A DNA stretch of 64,000 bases from Pseudomonas viridiflava (GCF_900580865.1 NZ_UTBZ01000052.1:124001-188000), one strand, 5' to 3'. Shown: positions 44,437 to 56,567, counted from the stretch's first letter. Made by a program: numbers and translations. The notes: a model not told the origin generated them from the letters alone.

Positions 44437-45297
44437 ATGTCTTTAGCGGTGATTCAAATGGTCAGCCAGAGCGACGTGCTGGCCAATCTGGCTCAGGCCC
44501 GGCGCCTGCTCGAACAGGCTGCGGCCGGTGGCGCCAATCTGGCGGTGTTGCCGGAAAACTTCGCCGCCATGGGCCGTCGCGACATCGCTGACATCGGCCG
44601 TGCCGAAGCAATGGGCGAAGGACCGATCCTGCCATGGTTGAAACAGACCGCCCGCGACCTCAGGTTATGGATAGTAGCGGGCACCTTGCCGTTGCCGCCT
44701 GTGGATCAGCCGACGGCCAAGGCCAATGCCTGCTCGCTGCTGTTCGACGATCAGGGCGAAATCGTTGCACGCTATGAAAAGTTGCATCTGTTCGATGTCG
44801 ATGTAGCGGACAATCGCGGTCGTTACCGCGAATCCGATGACTATGCTTATGGCAGTGGCGTCGTAGTTGCCGATACGCCGGTGGGCCGACTCGGCCTGAC
44901 CGTGTGTTACGACTTGCGTTTTCCCGAGCTGTACAGCGAATTGCGTGCTGCCGGTGCCGAATTGATTACCGCACCGTCGGCCTTTACTGCGGTGACCGGC
45001 GCAGCACATTGGGATGTGTTGATTCGCGCGCGGGCCATCGAGACCCAGTGTTATGTGCTGGCCGCAGCGCAGGGCGGGACCCATCCCGGACCGCGGGAAA
45101 CCTTTGGCCACGCGGCGATTGTCGACCCGTGGGGCCGCGTGCTGGCGAGTCAGGATCAGGGCGAAGCGGTGTTGTTGGCCGAGCGCGACAGCAATGAACA
45201 AGCGTCCATCAGGGCGCGAATGCCGGTGACGAGTCATCGGCGGTTTTTCTCGCAGGGCGCACAGCGGCCTGCTTCAGAACACGAATTTAAGGCGTAA
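44437..45297 (+). CDS. carbon-nitrogen hydrolase, Nit/omega-amidase-like
   Basis: A 286-residue nitrilase-superfamily amidase with the E-K-C triad: E40 ([12 protein letters not shown]), K115 ([10 protein letters not shown]) and C157 ([13 protein letters not shown]). It belongs to the Nit1/Nit2 branch, whose members hydrolyse deaminated glutathione or omega-amides such as alpha-ketoglutaramate, so metabolite repair is the likely role. GAGGAGCGGCC precedes the ATG. tldD starts five bases after the stop, and the yhdP-nit-tldD order is conserved in Pseudomonas as I recall it. Confidence 0.88.
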   Translation: MSLAVIQMVSQSDVLANLAQARRLLEQAAAGGANLAVLPENFAAMGRRDIADIGRAEAMGEGPILPWLKQTARDLRLWIVAGTLPLPPVDQPTAKANACSLLFDDQGEIVARYEKLHLFDVDVADNRGRYRESDDYAYGSGVVVADTPVGRLGLTVCYDLRFPELYSELRAAGAELITAPSAFTAVTGAAHWDVLIRARAIETQCYVLAAAQGGTHPGPRETFGHAAIVDPWGRVLASQDQGEAVLLAERDSNEQASIRARMPVTSHRRFFSQGAQRPASEHEFKA

Positions 45298-45301
45298 ACC
45301 T

Positions 45302-46744
45302 ATGAGCGAGTTGTTGTCCTCAGTCAGTGATCACCTGTTGGCGCCTGGCGGCGTGACGATCGAGAGCCTGCAAGGCGTGCTCGGTGATCTGGCCGGTCCT
45401 GGCATCGATGCCGCCGACCTGTATTTCCAAGGGCAGATTTCCGAGTCCTGGGCGCTGGAAGACGGCATCGTCAAGGAAGGCAGCTTCAACCTCGACCAGG
45501 GTGTCGGCGTGCGCGCGCAGTCCGGTGAGAAAACCGGTTTCGCTTACAGCAACGCGATCACGCTCGAAGCGCTCGGCGCAGCGGCCCGTGCGGCACGTTC
45601 GATCTCCCGTGCCGGGCAAAACGGCACGGTGCAGGCGTTCACCAGCCAAGACGTCGCCCTGTTGTACGCGCCGGATAACCCGCTGGAAGTGCTGAGTCGC
45701 GCCGAGAAAGTCGAGCTGCTCAAGAGCATCGATGTCGCGACCCGCGCGCTAGATCCGCGTATCCAGCAAGTCAGCGTGAGCATGGCCGGTGTCTGGGAGC
45801 GGATTCTGGTCGCGTCCACCGACGGCGGTCTGGCGGCGGATGTGCGCCCGTTGGTGCGTTTCAACGTCAGCGTTATCGTTGAGCAGAATGGTCGTCGCGA
45901 GCGCGGCGGGCATGGCGGCGGCGGGCGTACCGACTACCGTTATTTCCTCGCCGAAGACCGCGCCATGGGCTATGCCCGTGAAGCGTTGCGTCAGGCGCTG
46001 GTGAACCTGGAAGCGATCCCTGCGCCGGCCGGTACTTTTCCGGTGGTGTTGGGTTCGGGCTGGTCTGGCGTGCTGCTGCACGAAGCGGTCGGCCACGGTC
46101 TGGAAGGCGATTTCAACCGCAAGGGCAGTTCGGCCTACAGCGGTCGCATGGGGGAAATGGTTGCTTCCAAGCTGTGCACCATCGTCGATGACGGCACCTT
46201 GAGCGGCCGTCGCGGTTCGCTGAGTGTCGACGACGAAGGCACGCCGACCGAGTGCACCACGCTGATCGAAAATGGCGTACTCAAGGGCTACATGCAGGAC
46301 AAGCTCAACGCGCGCCTGATGGGCGTGGCCCGCACCGGTAACGGGCGTCGTGAGTCCTATGCGCATCTGCCGATGCCGCGCATGACCAACACCTACATGC
46401 TCGGCGGCGAAAGCGATCCGGCAGAAATCATCGCCTCTGTGAAGAAGGGCATTTACTGCGCCAACCTCGGCGGTGGTCAGGTTGACATCACCAGCGGCAA
46501 GTTCGTGTTTTCCACCAGCGAGGCGTACCTGATCGAAGACGGCAAGATCACTGCGCCGGTCAAAGGCGCGACGTTGATCGGCAACGGCCCCGAGGCGATG
46601 AGCCGGGTGTCGATGGTCGGTAACGATCTGGCGCTGGACAGCGGTGTGGGCACGTGCGGCAAGGATGGGCAATCGGTGCCTGTAGGTGTGGGTCAGCCGA
46701 CGCTGAAAATCGATGCGATCACCGTGGGTGGCACGGGCGCATAA
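45302..46744 (+). CDS. tldD: metalloprotease TldD
   Basis: Active-site subunit of the TldD/TldE (PmbA) protease that trims peptides such as microcin leaders and CcdA. The 480-residue protein has the HExxxH zinc motif [14 protein letters not shown] (H260 to H265), followed by the [20 protein letters not shown] and [10 protein letters not shown] segments of the family and the C-terminal [19 protein letters not shown]. Its partner pmbA lies downstream, with darP on the opposite strand between them. Confidence 0.95.
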   Translation: MSELLSSVSDHLLAPGGVTIESLQGVLGDLAGPGIDAADLYFQGQISESWALEDGIVKEGSFNLDQGVGVRAQSGEKTGFAYSNAITLEALGAAARAARSISRAGQNGTVQAFTSQDVALLYAPDNPLEVLSRAEKVELLKSIDVATRALDPRIQQVSVSMAGVWERILVASTDGGLAADVRPLVRFNVSVIVEQNGRRERGGHGGGGRTDYRYFLAEDRAMGYAREALRQALVNLEAIPAPAGTFPVVLGSGWSGVLLHEAVGHGLEGDFNRKGSSAYSGRMGEMVASKLCTIVDDGTLSGRRGSLSVDDEGTPTECTTLIENGVLKGYMQDKLNARLMGVARTGNGRRESYAHLPMPRMTNTYMLGGESDPAEIIASVKKGIYCANLGGGQVDITSGKFVFSTSEAYLIEDGKITAPVKGATLIGNGPEAMSRVSMVGNDLALDSGVGTCGKDGQSVPVGVGQPTLKIDAITVGGTGA

Positions 46745-46759
46745 GAAGAGGTGGAGCTT

Positions 46760-46785
46760 CGGGTGGCGCGCAGGGCGGCCACCCG
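46760..46785. terminator. hairpin between convergent tldD and darP
   Basis: CGGGTGGC / GCCACCCG with a 10-base loop lies in the 51-base gap between the two convergent stops. There is no T-run, so termination in either direction is only possible, not clear. Confidence 0.35.
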
Positions 46786-46795
46786 ATGGCGAATA

Positions 46796-47320
46796 TCAAC
46801 GCAGACCGCGTTGAGTCTCGTCCAGCTCACGGATGTACTTGAAGATCTTGCGGCTGGAAGCAGGAGGTTTGTTTTGCGCAACCTCGTGCTGAGCCTGACG
46901 GATCAGGGAACGCAATTGCTGGCGATCGGCGTCCGGGTACTCGACGACGAATTTTTCCAGCACGGCATCGTCGCCCGCGATCAGGCGATCACGCCAGCGT
47001 TCGAGATTGTGGAAACGCTCGTTGTACTGACGAGTCGAGGCATCGAGTTGATCGAGCAAGGTCAGAATCGCGTCAGTGTCCTGATCGCGCATCAGTTTGC
47101 CGATGAACTGCAAGTGCCGTTTACGCGCGATGTTCGCGGTGTGCTTGGGCGCATCGGCCAAGGCCCGGCGCATGGCGTCGGTCAGCGGCAGTTTTGCGAT
47201 CAAGTCTGGCTTGAGTGTTGTCAGGCGCTCGCCGAGGTCAACCAGAGCATGCAGCTCGCGTTTGACCTGAGATTTGCTTTTTTCTCCCGTATCGAGGGAG
47301 TCGTCGTAAGAATCAACCAT
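46796..47320 (-). CDS. darP: ribosome biogenesis factor DarP (YjgA)
   Basis: A 174-residue helical protein that associates with late 50S assembly intermediates. It matches Yjg[21 protein letters not shown] at the start, the [15 protein letters not shown] core, [17 protein letters not shown] and the C-terminal [17 protein letters not shown]. The open frame continues far upstream, antisense to pmbA, but the ATG at MVDSYDD is the family start. It is convergent with tldD and divergent from pmbA. Confidence 0.94.
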   Translation of the reverse strand: MVDSYDDSLDTGEKSKSQVKRELHALVDLGERLTTLKPDLIAKLPLTDAMRRALADAPKHTANIARKRHLQFIGKLMRDQDTDAILTLLDQLDASTRQYNERFHNLERWRDRLIAGDDAVLEKFVVEYPDADRQQLRSLIRQAQHEVAQNKPPASSRKIFKYIRELDETQRGLR

Positions 47321-47428
47321 GGTGGCAGTCCGCAAAGAAACGCCGCCATGATAACCAGTCGGGGGCCGCTTGTCCGGCCCGGTCGCTCGATGACCCCAGC
47401 CGAAAGCAGAATTTGAGTGGAGATGAGC

Positions 47429-48775
47429 ATGAGTGCAGTTCAAAGCGTCGGCCCGCAGGCATTGCCGGCACTGCAGGAACAGGTCGAGCAGATCATCGCC
47501 GAAGCCAAGCGTCAGGGCGCCAGCGCCTGCGAAGTAGCTGTGTCGCTGGAGCAGGGCCTGTCGACCTCGGTGCGTCAGCGCGAAGTCGAAACGGTCGAAT
47601 TCAACCGTGATCAGGGCTTTGGCATCACGCTGTATGTGGGCCAGCGCAAAGGCTCGGCCAGCACCTCTGCCACTGGACCGGACGCCATTCGCGAGACCGT
47701 CGCCGCCGCACTGGCGATAGCCAAACACACCTCGGAAGACGAGGCCTCGGGCCTGGCAGATGCTGCGCTGATGGCCCGCGAGCAGCAGGATTTCGATCTG
47801 TTCCACGAATGGGACATCACCCCGGAGCAAGCCATCGAGAAGGCTCTGCTCTGCGAAGCGGCGGCATTTGATGCCGATGCGCGGATCAAGAACGCCGATG
47901 GCACCACGCTCAGCACCCATCAGGGCTGCCGCGTTTACGGCAATAGCCACGGTTTCATTGGCGGTTACGCCTCGACCCGGCACAGCCTGAGCTGCGTGAT
48001 GATTGCCGAGGCTGATGGCCAGATGCAGCGCGATTACTGGTACGACGTGAGCCGTCAGGGCGAATTGCTCGCCGATCCGGTGAGCATCGGTCAGCGTGCT
48101 GCGCAACGAGCGGCGAGTCGTCTGGGCGCGCGTCCGGTACCGACCTGTGAGGTGCCGGTACTGTTTTCCGCAGAGCTGGCGGGCGGGTTGTTTGGCAGTT
48201 TCCTCTCGGCGGTATCCGGTGGCAGCCTTTACCGCAAATCGTCGTTCCTTGAGGGCACGCTGGGGCAGAAGCTGTTCCCGGAATGGCTGACTATCGATGA
48301 GCGTCCCCATTTGATGCGTGCGATGGGTAGCGCCTCTTATGACGGTGATGGTCTGGCGACTTACGCCAAACCGTTCGTCGAAAAGGGCGAATTGGTCTCG
48401 TACATTCTCGGTACCTACTCCGGGCGCAAACTGGGAATGCCGAGTACCGCTAACGCTGGCGGCGTACACAACCTGTTCGTCACCCATGGCGACGAAGACC
48501 AGGCAGCGCTGTTGAAGCGCATGGGCCGTGGCTTGCTGGTCACCGAACTGATGGGCCATGGTCTGAACATGGTCACCGGCGACTATTCGCGCGGTGCGGC
48601 AGGGTTCTGGGTCGAGAATGGTGAAATCCAGTTCGCGGTGCAGGAAGTGACCATTGCCGGCAACATGCGCGACATGTTCAAGCAGATCGTGGCCGTTGGT
48701 AATGATCTTGAGCTGCGCAGCAACATTCGCACCGGCTCGGTGTTGATTGAGCGGATGACTGTCGCGGGCAGCTAA
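47429..48775 (+). CDS. pmbA: metalloprotease subunit PmbA (TldE)
   Basis: Partner of TldD without its own zinc motif, 448 residues when started at [13 protein letters not shown], for which GTGGAG is well spaced; an ATG two codons upstream is also possible. Seen: the N-terminal [20 protein letters not shown], central [20 protein letters not shown], and C-terminal [20 protein letters not shown] of the family. A strong terminator follows directly. The promoter shares a gap of about 108 bases with divergent darP. Confidence 0.95.
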   Translation: MSAVQSVGPQALPALQEQVEQIIAEAKRQGASACEVAVSLEQGLSTSVRQREVETVEFNRDQGFGITLYVGQRKGSASTSATGPDAIRETVAAALAIAKHTSEDEASGLADAALMAREQQDFDLFHEWDITPEQAIEKALLCEAAAFDADARIKNADGTTLSTHQGCRVYGNSHGFIGGYASTRHSLSCVMIAEADGQMQRDYWYDVSRQGELLADPVSIGQRAAQRAASRLGARPVPTCEVPVLFSAELAGGLFGSFLSAVSGGSLYRKSSFLEGTLGQKLFPEWLTIDERPHLMRAMGSASYDGDGLATYAKPFVEKGELVSYILGTYSGRKLGMPSTANAGGVHNLFVTHGDEDQAALLKRMGRGLLVTELMGHGLNMVTGDYSRGAAGFWVENGEIQFAVQEVTIAGNMRDMFKQIVAVGNDLELRSNIRTGSVLIERMTVAGS

Positions 48776-48792
48776 AGCGCAACTGTCACACA

Positions 48793-48829
48793 AAAGGCGC
48801 GCCACCCCACCGGGTAGCGCGCCTTTTTT
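48793..48829 (+). terminator. terminator of pmbA
   Basis: AAAGGCGCGC ... GCGCGCCTTTTTT, a strong stem with T-run, seventeen bases past the pmbA stop. Confidence 0.85.
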
Positions 48830-48850
48830 ATTGGCTCCACACGAAACCCA

Positions 48851-48941
48851 TGTGGGTGCGAGCCTGCTCGCGAAAGCGGTTTAACTGCCGACCGTCATGG
48901 TGACTGACACGACGCCTTCGCGAACAGGCTCGCTCCCACAA
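48851..48941. repeat. REP/BIME inverted pair, GTGGGAGCGAGC family
   Basis: TGTGGGTGCGAGCCTGCTCG and inverted CGAACAGGCTCGCTCCCACA, about 45 bases apart; each arm has one change from the family consensus. The spacer is similar in kind to that of the 31.9-32.0 kb copy (both end in GACGCCTTCGCG). Confidence 0.8.
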
Positions 48942-48965
48942 TGGAGTGTGTGTAACCAGATGCTC

Positions 48966-49008
48966 TTGTTTTGGTTCTCATTATCATCTAATAATAAATC
49001 TCATTATC
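48966..49008 (+). promoter_or_regulatory. Fur-controlled promoter of the fagA-fumC-sodA operon
   Basis: TTGTTT and TAATAA with 17 bases between form a plausible sigma-70 promoter. The 19-mer at 48990-49008 matches the Fur consensus (GATAATGATAATCATTATC) at 14 of 19 positions, with its right half intact, and another CTCATTATC lies at 48977. The sites cover the -10 region, as expected for iron-dependent repression. Confidence 0.7.
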
Positions 49009-49024
49009 GGATGAGCCTCGGATC

Positions 49025-49412
49025 ATGAGTTCTGCCTTGCACGAGCAGCCGTACCTCGAAAGCTGGCGCTGGATGAGTCGCCAGATCCGTTGCGCAATGG
49101 ATCCTGACGAGCCGCGCCTGATCGAACACTACCTCGCCGAAGGCCGCTATCTGTCCTGTTGCACCGCGACCTCACCGTGGACGGTCGCCGAAACCTCCTT
49201 CCGTTTGCTGCTCGACACCGCCACCGACATCGCCTTGCCGTGGCACTGGCGCAGCCTCTGTCTCGATCAAGCCTGGCGCCCGTTGCGTGAAATAGAGCGC
49301 CTCTCTCTGTGCAAATGCCGGCTCAAGCGCTGGCAACGCTACACCTGGCAGCTCGCCACATGCGAACTGCTTCCCTCGATTCCTCTCATTGAACTGGTGC
49401 AAGGATTTTCAG

Positions 49413-49432
<20 letters not shown>
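49025..49432 (+). CDS. fagA: FagA, Fur-associated gene product
   Basis: A 135-residue protein of the FagA family, the first cistron of the iron-starvation operon that also encodes fumarase C and Mn superoxide dismutase in Pseudomonas. Function unknown. Seen: SWRWMSRQIRCAMDPDEPRL, EHYLAEGRYLSCCTATSPWT and a basic tryptophan-rich end LKRWQRYTWQLATCELLPSI. It is soluble by sequence. Its end overlaps the fumC start by twenty bases, so the two are translated together, and it lies right behind Fur boxes. Confidence 0.88.
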
Positions 49433-50789
<1,357 letters not shown>

Positions 50790-50816
50790 ACCCCGCAACC
50801 GCTTTGGAGGCTCACC

Positions 50817-51257
50817 ATGGAGCACTGGAAACGCACGATCGAACGGGCCAATCGCTGCTTCATGCTCGGCGAATTGATCGACGCCCGTGAGGCTTACCTG
50901 CAAGCCCTGGCCCTGGCGCAAGTGTTGTTCGAACGCTGGGCGGATGCTGACGAAGCGGTGGCGGCTTGCGTCATCTCCCATCACAACCTGGCGGACCTGC
51001 ACCTGCGCCTGAATCAGCCGGAGGAGAGCGCCGAGTATCTCTGCGCCATCCACCAACGGCTCTTGCAGACCATGCAGGACGAACGTCAGCGCCTGGCATT
51101 GCGTGAAGCGGCGCTGCGCCAGAGCAGCAAGACCTACATCGAGCTGCTGAATTTCATCAGCGAACACGGCGAATACCCGCGCACCCAGCGTCTGCTGCAT
51201 CCGGATACCGGCAATGCGCGCCGCGCGCATGCCCCACATCACCATGGAGTCCATTGA
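50817..51257 (+). CDS. conserved protein of the fumC-sodA operon (OrfX)
   Basis: A 146-residue helical protein of unknown function found between fumC and sodA in Pseudomonas. Two helix-turn-helix-like repeats resembling tetratricopeptide units are visible ([20 protein letters not shown] and [20 protein letters not shown]), and the C-terminus is histidine-rich ([10 protein letters not shown]), which could bind metal. TTTGGAGG precedes the ATG. sodA begins one base after its stop, so it is tightly coupled; metal handling for SodA is a guess based on this tail and context. Confidence 0.75.
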   Translation: MEHWKRTIERANRCFMLGELIDAREAYLQALALAQVLFERWADADEAVAACVISHHNLADLHLRLNQPEESAEYLCAIHQRLLQTMQDERQRLALREAALRQSSKTYIELLNFISEHGEYPRTQRLLHPDTGNARRAHAPHHHGVH

Positions 51258-51258
51258 A

Positions 51259-51870
51259 ATGGCTTTTACCTTGCCTGCCTTGCCTTACGCCTACGACGCC
51301 CTCGAACCGCACATTGATGCGCAGACCATGGAGATCCACTACACCAAGCATCACCAGACCTACATCAACAATCTCAACGCGGCGGTTGAAGGCACTGAAT
51401 ACGCCGAATGGCCGGTGGAAAAACTGGTCGCCAGTGTTCAGCAACTGCCGGAAAAACTCCGTGCAGCGGTGATCAATCAGGGCGGCGGCCACGCCAACCA
51501 TTCGCTGTTCTGGGAAGTGATGGTACCGAGCGGTGGCGGCAAGCCGGACGGTGCGCTGGCCAAGGCCATCGATGAACAACTGGGCGGCCTCGACAGCTTC
51601 AAGGAAGCCTTCACCAAAGCCGCACTGACCCGTTTTGGCAGCGGTTGGGCATGGCTGAGCGTGACCCCGGAGAAAAAGCTCATCGTGGAAAGCAGCGGCA
51701 ACCAGGACAGTCCGTTGATGAACGGCAACACGCCGATTCTCGGTCTCGACGTCTGGGAGCATGCCTATTACCTGCGTTATCAGAACCGTCGCCCGGAATA
51801 CATCAACGCCTTTTACAACGTGATCAATTGGCCTGAAGTCGCTGCGCGCTATCAGGCCGCACTGGTTTAA
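51259..51870 (+). CDS. sodA: manganese superoxide dismutase
   Basis: Removes superoxide; the Mn form is used when iron is scarce. The 203-residue protein has the metal ligands in [15 protein letters not shown] (H27), [11 protein letters not shown] (H81) and [16 protein letters not shown] (D and H), and the MnSOD-type GGGHANHS and NQDSPLM segments. It is the fourth gene of the Fur-controlled operon and starts one base after orfX, with the weak site CCATTGAA, so it depends on coupling. Confidence 0.95.
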   Translation: MAFTLPALPYAYDALEPHIDAQTMEIHYTKHHQTYINNLNAAVEGTEYAEWPVEKLVASVQQLPEKLRAAVINQGGGHANHSLFWEVMVPSGGGKPDGALAKAIDEQLGGLDSFKEAFTKAALTRFGSGWAWLSVTPEKKLIVESSGNQDSPLMNGNTPILGLDVWEHAYYLRYQNRRPEYINAFYNVINWPEVAARYQAALV

Positions 51871-51900
51871 GTCTTCTATAAAAACAATCCAAGGCTGACT

Positions 51901-52794
51901 ATGGGCACTGAAACACTGGCGATCGGAAGTGGGCGTATGTTTCGTTACGCAGTGGGATCGCTATTGCTGTTGGCGGGCATGACCTTGCTGGTTGCCCACG
52001 GACTGGAATGGCTGAATCTTGAGCCAAGGCTGTCGCGGGCATTGCAGGGCGGTGCGATCTGCGCCCTCGGCACTGCGCTTGGCGCTGTTCCGGTGCTGGT
52101 GATTCGGCGCATGCCGCAGGCACTTAGCGATACTTTGCTGGGCTTTGGCGCCGGGGTAATGCTAGCGGCGACGGCGTTTTCGCTGATTGTGCCGGGCATC
52201 GCTGCCGCTGAAAGCCTCGGCCTGACGCCGTGGGGCGCCAGTGGCCTGATCTGCTTCGGCATCATGCTCGGTGCGTTTGGCCTGTATCTGGTTGATCGCA
52301 AGCTGTCGGGTGCGTCCCCGGAAATGCTCGTCGGCACGGTCGAACATCCGGTTATACCGCCGCGGATCTGGCTGTTCGTATTTGCCATCATTGCTCATAA
52401 CATCCCTGAAGGCATGGCTGTCGGCGTTTCTGCCGGCGGCGGCATGCCGGACGCGGACAGTCTGGCCATGGGCATCGCTTTGCAGGATGTGCCGGAAGGT
52501 CTGGTGATTGCGCTGGTGCTGGCCGGGGCAGGGATGTCGCGAGTCAAGGCGTTTCTGATCGGCGCGGCGTCAGGTCTGGTCGAGCCGGTGTTTGCGCTGT
52601 TGTGCGCGTGGCTGGTCAGTCTGGCGCAGGTGTTGTTGCCGTTAGGTCTGGCACTGGCGGCGGGGGCGATGCTGCTGGTGGTGACCCACGAAGTGATTCC
52701 CGAGTCGCGACGCAATGGTCATGACAAACTGGCCAGTCTTGGTCTGTTGATCGGGTTTTGTCTGATGATGGTGATGGATACGGCGTTGGGGTGA
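51901..52794 (+). CDS. ZIP-family metal transporter
   Basis: A 297-residue inner-membrane metal importer of the ZIP family with eight or so helices. The metal-site helices carry the typical motifs AIIAHNIPEGMAVGVSAG and GIALQDVPEGLVIALVL, and a third, VVTHEVIPESRR. AAGG lies before the ATG; a second ATG at MFRYAVG is possible. It begins thirty bases after sodA with no terminator between, so it probably belongs to the Fur-controlled operon. Supplying manganese to SodA under iron shortage is an attractive inference; zinc or iron transport cannot be excluded. Confidence 0.85.
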   Translation: MGTETLAIGSGRMFRYAVGSLLLLAGMTLLVAHGLEWLNLEPRLSRALQGGAICALGTALGAVPVLVIRRMPQALSDTLLGFGAGVMLAATAFSLIVPGIAAAESLGLTPWGASGLICFGIMLGAFGLYLVDRKLSGASPEMLVGTVEHPVIPPRIWLFVFAIIAHNIPEGMAVGVSAGGGMPDADSLAMGIALQDVPEGLVIALVLAGAGMSRVKAFLIGAASGLVEPVFALLCAWLVSLAQVLLPLGLALAAGAMLLVVTHEVIPESRRNGHDKLASLGLLIGFCLMMVMDTALG

Positions 52795-52802
52795 AGCAGA
52801 GC

Positions 52803-52832
52803 AAAAGATCGCAGCCTGCGGCAGCTCCTACA
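52803..52832. repeat. single REP unit, GTAGGAGCTGC family
   Basis: AAAGATCGCAGCCTGCGGCA followed by GCTCCTAC, one arm of the family without an intact inverted partner, between the convergent ZIP and ptsO genes; GGGCTGCGATTTTTTGATTT further on may be a decayed second arm. Confidence 0.7.
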
Positions 52833-52877
52833 CTGGGGATTTGTGCGACATGGGCTGCGATTTTTTGATTTTGGCTG

Positions 52878-53153
52878 TCAGCCACCTTCATCGAAGTAGT
52901 TGTTGATCAACGCCACCAGCGCATCCAGCGCTTCCTGTTCTTGATGCCCTTCAGTACTCAAATAGATCTTGGTGCCCTTGCCCGCGGCCAGCATCATCAT
53001 CGCCATGATGCTTTTGCCATCCACCGTGGTCTCTGGCGTACGGCCCACTCTGATCGTGCAATCCGGATACTGTCCGGCCACCCCGACGAACTTGGCCGAT
53101 GCGCGGGCATGCAGGCCCAGTTTGTTGATGATTTCGATTTCCAGAGCAGGCAT
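52878..53153 (-). CDS. ptsO: nitrogen-PTS phosphocarrier protein NPr
   Basis: HPr-like phosphocarrier that passes phosphate from PtsP (EI-Ntr) to PtsN. The 91-residue protein carries the phosphorylatable H15 in LGLHARASAKFV and the serine region GKSIMAMMMLAAGKG (S48). It is last in the rpoN-hpf-ptsN-rapZ-ptsO cluster, fifteen bases after rapZ. Confidence 0.95.
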   Translation of the reverse strand: MPALEIEIINKLGLHARASAKFVGVAGQYPDCTIRVGRTPETTVDGKSIMAMMMLAAGKGTKIYLSTEGHQEQEALDALVALINNYFDEGG

Positions 53154-53168
53154 CGCGGTGTGAATCCT

Positions 53169-54026
53169 TTAAGTGAGGTCGCGGTGGCGAACCTGGACGT
53201 TCTTCAGGGTTTTCTGCAGGGCCTGACCCAGGCGTTCGGTCAGGTAGACGGAGCGATGGTGTCCGCCGGTGCAGCCAATGGCAATGGTGACGTAGGCGCG
53301 GTTGCTCGCGGCAAAGCGCGGTAGCCATTTGTGCAGGTAGGCGAAGATGTCCTGAAACATTTCCTCGACCTCCGGTTGCGCCGCGAGGTACTCGGCCACC
53401 GGCGCATCAAGACCTGATTGCGCACGCAGTTCCGGCTTCCAGTAAGGATTGGGCAGGCAGCGCACATCGAAGACCAGATCCGCGTCTACCGGCATGCCGC
53501 GCTTGAAGCCAAATGACTCGACCAGAAACGCGGTGCCGGGCTCCGGCTGATTCAGCAGACGCAGCTTGATGGAGTCGCGCAACTGATACAGGTTGAGGTT
53601 GGTGGTGTTGATTTTCAGGTCGGCGAGGTCGGCGATCGGGCCGAGCAGGGCGGTTTCATCCTGGATCGCTTCGGCCAGCGAGCGATTGGCGTTGCTCAGT
53701 GGATGGCGACGGCGGGTCTCGGAAAAACGCTTGAGCAGGGTTTCTTCGTCGGCGTCCAGATACAGGACATCGCACTGGATGTGCTTGGCCCGGACATCTT
53801 CAAGCAGCTCGGGAAAGCGCGTCAGATGACTCGGCAGGTTACGCGCATCGATCGACACGGCTACCAGCGGTTGCGCCAGCTCAGTGTGAATCAGCGCGCG
53901 TTCGGCGAGTTCCGGCAGCAAGCCTGCGGGCAAGTTGTCGATGCAGTAATAGCCGTTGTCCTCAAGGACATCCAGAGCCGTACTTTTACCCGAGCCGGAA
54001 CGGCCGCTGACGATGATCAAGCGCAT
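53169..54026 (-). CDS. rapZ: RNase adapter protein RapZ
   Basis: Nucleotide-binding protein which in enterobacteria targets the GlmZ small RNA for RNase E cleavage and senses glucosamine-6-phosphate. The 285-residue protein has Walker A GRSGSGKS (8-15), the [11 protein letters not shown] segment, [21 protein letters not shown], and the C-terminal [15 protein letters not shown] phosphate-binding motif. The sRNA partner in Pseudomonas is uncertain. It sits two bases after ptsN. Confidence 0.94.
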   Translation of the reverse strand: MRLIIVSGRSGSGKSTALDVLEDNGYYCIDNLPAGLLPELAERALIHTELAQPLVAVSIDARNLPSHLTRFPELLEDVRAKHIQCDVLYLDADEETLLKRFSETRRRHPLSNANRSLAEAIQDETALLGPIADLADLKINTTNLNLYQLRDSIKLRLLNQPEPGTAFLVESFGFKRGMPVDADLVFDVRCLPNPYWKPELRAQSGLDAPVAEYLAAQPEVEEMFQDIFAYLHKWLPRFAASNRAYVTIAIGCTGGHHRSVYLTERLGQALQKTLKNVQVRHRDLT

Positions 54027-54028
54027 GA

Positions 54029-54493
54029 TTAATGCCCGTTCTGCTCGCTCAGGACGACCTGATACAAGGCTTCGCTACTCGGTGCGCTGCGCAGTTTTTC
54101 GCGCACTTCCTTACGATCCAGCATGCTGGCGATCTGGCGCAGTAACTCCAGGTGTGCATCGGTGGCAGCTTCCGGGACCAGCAACACAAACAGCAGGTCA
54201 ACCGGAGCGCCATCAATGGCGTCGAAATCGATCGGAGCATCAAGGTGCATCAGCGCACTGATCGGCGCTTCGCAACCCTTGAGGCGGCAATGGGGGATGG
54301 CGATGCCGTTACCAAAACCGGTGGAACCGAGTTTTTCACGGGCAATCAACGCCTCGAAGACATCCTGCATGGCCAGATCCGGCACTTCGCGGGCGATCAG
54401 GTTGGCAATTTGTTCGAGGGCTTTCTTTTTACTGCCGCCCGGCACGTTCACGAGGGAACGGCCGGGGGTCAGGATACTTTCAAGTCGAATCAT
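54029..54493 (-). CDS. ptsN: nitrogen-PTS EIIA protein PtsN
   Basis: EIIA(Ntr) regulator that affects potassium, carbon and sigma-54-related control according to its phosphorylation. The 154-residue protein has the acceptor H68 in [11 protein letters not shown], and the family stretches [14 protein letters not shown] and [20 protein letters not shown]. It sits between hpf and rapZ in the conserved cluster. Confidence 0.95.
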   Translation of the reverse strand: MIRLESILTPGRSLVNVPGGSKKKALEQIANLIAREVPDLAMQDVFEALIAREKLGSTGFGNGIAIPHCRLKGCEAPISALMHLDAPIDFDAIDGAPVDLLFVLLVPEAATDAHLELLRQIASMLDRKEVREKLRSAPSSEALYQVVLSEQNGH

Positions 54494-54504
54494 GGAATGG
54501 GGGG

Positions 54505-54813
54505 TTATCGACCGGTTGCGCCCTGGAGGAGGCTCTGGGTCTTTTCCTTATGCTTTTTGAGTTGGCGATCCAGCTTGTCGGTCAGTGAGTCGATCGCAGC
54601 ATACATATCAGTATCTTCTGCGTTGGCGACCACTTCGCTGCCGGGGATATGCAAGGTGGCTTCGATTTTCTGCTTCAGCTTTTCGACGCACATCGTGACT
54701 TGCACGTTGGTGATCTTGTCGAAATGGCGCTCCAGTCTTTGGAGTTTTTCCTCGATATAGGAACGCAGAGGTTGGGTCACTTCCAGTTGGTGTCCACTGA
54801 TATTGACTTGCAT
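54505..54813 (-). CDS. hpf: ribosome hibernation promoting factor
   Basis: Small protein that binds the 30S decoding region and promotes 100S dimers in stationary phase. Started at MQVNISGHQLEVTQPLRSYI it has 102 residues, the short HPF type, with no C-terminal dimerisation domain. GAAGGAGAAGC precedes this ATG; an open frame extends eighteen residues further but lacks a site. It follows rpoN by about 75 bases. Confidence 0.94.
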   Translation of the reverse strand: MQVNISGHQLEVTQPLRSYIEEKLQRLERHFDKITNVQVTMCVEKLKQKIEATLHIPGSEVVANAEDTDMYAAIDSLTDKLDRQLKKHKEKTQSLLQGATGR

Positions 54814-54886
54814 ACAGCTTCTCCTTCGTTGCCAGTGCATAAAGCGGCAGGCCGAAGAGCCTGCCACTGGAACGCTGTAACGTGGC

Positions 54887-56380
54887 TTACATCAACCGCT
54901 TGCGTTCGCTCGAAGGCGCGATCCCGAGGGATTCGCGGTACTTGGCGACGGTGCGGCGAGCCACCTGAATGCCTTGTGCCTCCAGTAAACCAGCGATCTT
55001 GCTGTCACTCAACGGCTTTTTCTGATTTTCCGCTGCAACCAGTTTTTTGATGATCGCGCGGATTGCCGTGGACGAGCATTCGCCGCCTTCGGAGGTGCTG
55101 ACGTGGCTGGAGAAAAAGTATTTCAACTCATAAATACCGCGCGGGGTATGCATGAATTTCTGTGTGGTCACCCGGGAAATCGTTGATTCGTGCATGCCGA
55201 CCGCTTCGGCGATGTCATGCAGGACCAGCGGCTTCATGGCTTCGTCGCCGTACTCCAGAAAACCGCGTTGATGCTCGACGATCTGGGTGGCAACTTTCAT
55301 CAGCGTTTCGTTGCGGCTTTGCAGGCTCTTGATGAACCAGCGAGCTTCCTGCAACTGATTGCGCATGAAAGTGTTGTCGGCACTGGTGTCGGCGCGACGG
55401 ACGAAACCAGCGTACTGGGCGTTGACGCGCAGGCGCGGCACCGATTCCTGATTGAGCTCGACCAGCCAGCGCTCGTTGTCCTTGCGCACGATGACATCAG
55501 GGACGACGTACTCGGCTTCAGAGGACTCGATCTGTGAACCCGGACGCGGATTGAGGCTTTGCACCAGCTCGATGACCTGGCGCAGTTCGTCTTCCTTGAG
55601 CTTCATGCGCCGCATCAACTGGCTGTAGTCGCGGCTGCCGAGCAGGTCGATGTAGTCGCTGACCAGGCGTTTCGCTTCAGCCAGCCAAGGCGTCTTGGCT
55701 GGCAGCTGGCGCAATTGCAGCAGCAGGCACTCGCCGAGGTTGCGCGCACCGATACCGGCCGGTTCAAACTGCTGGATGCGATGCAGGACGGCTTCGATTT
55801 CGTCCAGTTCGATGTCCAGTTCCGGGTCGAACGCCTCAAGGATCTCTTCGAGGGTTTCGTCCAGGTAGCCCTGATTGTTGATGCAATCGATCAGGGTCAC
55901 GGCGATCAGGCGATCGGTGTCGGACATCGGTGCGAGGTTCAGTTGCCACAGCAGGTGACTTTGCAGGCTCTCGCCGGCGGAGGTGCGGGTGGTGAAGTCC
56001 CATTCGTCATCGTCGCTGCTGGGCAGGCTGCTGGCGCTGGTCTGGTAAACGTCTTCCCACGCGGTATCGACGGGAAGTTCGTTGGGGATACGCTCGCTCC
56101 AGTCACCTTCCTCAAGGTTGTCCACCGTGGGTGCGGTTTCCTGATAGGAGGGTTCCTGGATTTCGGTATTGGGCTTTTGTTCGGCGTTGTCGGCCATTGG
56201 GTCGGAATTGTCGAAGTCGTCGCCTTCCTCCTGGCGTTCGAGCATCGGATTGGATTCCAGAGCCTCCTGGATTTCCTGTTGCAGATCCAGGGTCGACAAT
56301 TGGAGCAGGCGGATGGCCTGTTGCAGCTGCGGTGTCATCGTCAGCTGCTGGCCCATTCTCAAGACTAGCGATGGTTTCAT
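54887..56380 (-). CDS. rpoN: RNA polymerase sigma-54 factor
   Basis: Sigma factor for enhancer-dependent promoters (nitrogen, flagella and others). The 497-residue protein has the glutamine-rich activator-interacting region I ([20 protein letters not shown]), an acidic region II (about residues 50-125), the core-binding domain and HTH, and the RpoN box [10 protein letters not shown] (474-483) near the C-terminus. It precedes hpf-ptsN-rapZ-ptsO and follows lptB by 187 bases, where its own promoter should lie. Confidence 0.97.
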   Translation of the reverse strand: MKPSLVLRMGQQLTMTPQLQQAIRLLQLSTLDLQQEIQEALESNPMLERQEEGDDFDNSDPMADNAEQKPNTEIQEPSYQETAPTVDNLEEGDWSERIPNELPVDTAWEDVYQTSASSLPSSDDDEWDFTTRTSAGESLQSHLLWQLNLAPMSDTDRLIAVTLIDCINNQGYLDETLEEILEAFDPELDIELDEIEAVLHRIQQFEPAGIGARNLGECLLLQLRQLPAKTPWLAEAKRLVSDYIDLLGSRDYSQLMRRMKLKEDELRQVIELVQSLNPRPGSQIESSEAEYVVPDVIVRKDNERWLVELNQESVPRLRVNAQYAGFVRRADTSADNTFMRNQLQEARWFIKSLQSRNETLMKVATQIVEHQRGFLEYGDEAMKPLVLHDIAEAVGMHESTISRVTTQKFMHTPRGIYELKYFFSSHVSTSEGGECSSTAIRAIIKKLVAAENQKKPLSDSKIAGLLEAQGIQVARRTVAKYRESLGIAPSSERKRLM

Positions 56381-56567
56381 GGCAGGGGCTTAACACCTTA
56401 TTCGCCGGCGCTATGCGCCATCCACTACAGGGCGCCGAAGCGCCAAACTTAAGCAAATTATATGCCTGAAACTGAAGTGTTTGCCTAGAGCGCTGTAACA
56501 ATTAAAGCGTATTAATTCCTGCTTGAATCGATACAGCGCCCCGGCGGCGCACCGGGCACTGTCGCGC

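Noticed and set aside
46796..48805. A 669-codon minus-strand frame containing darP
   Set aside because: Only the last 174 codons match DarP; the rest is antisense to pmbA. The DarP start at 47320 is clear.
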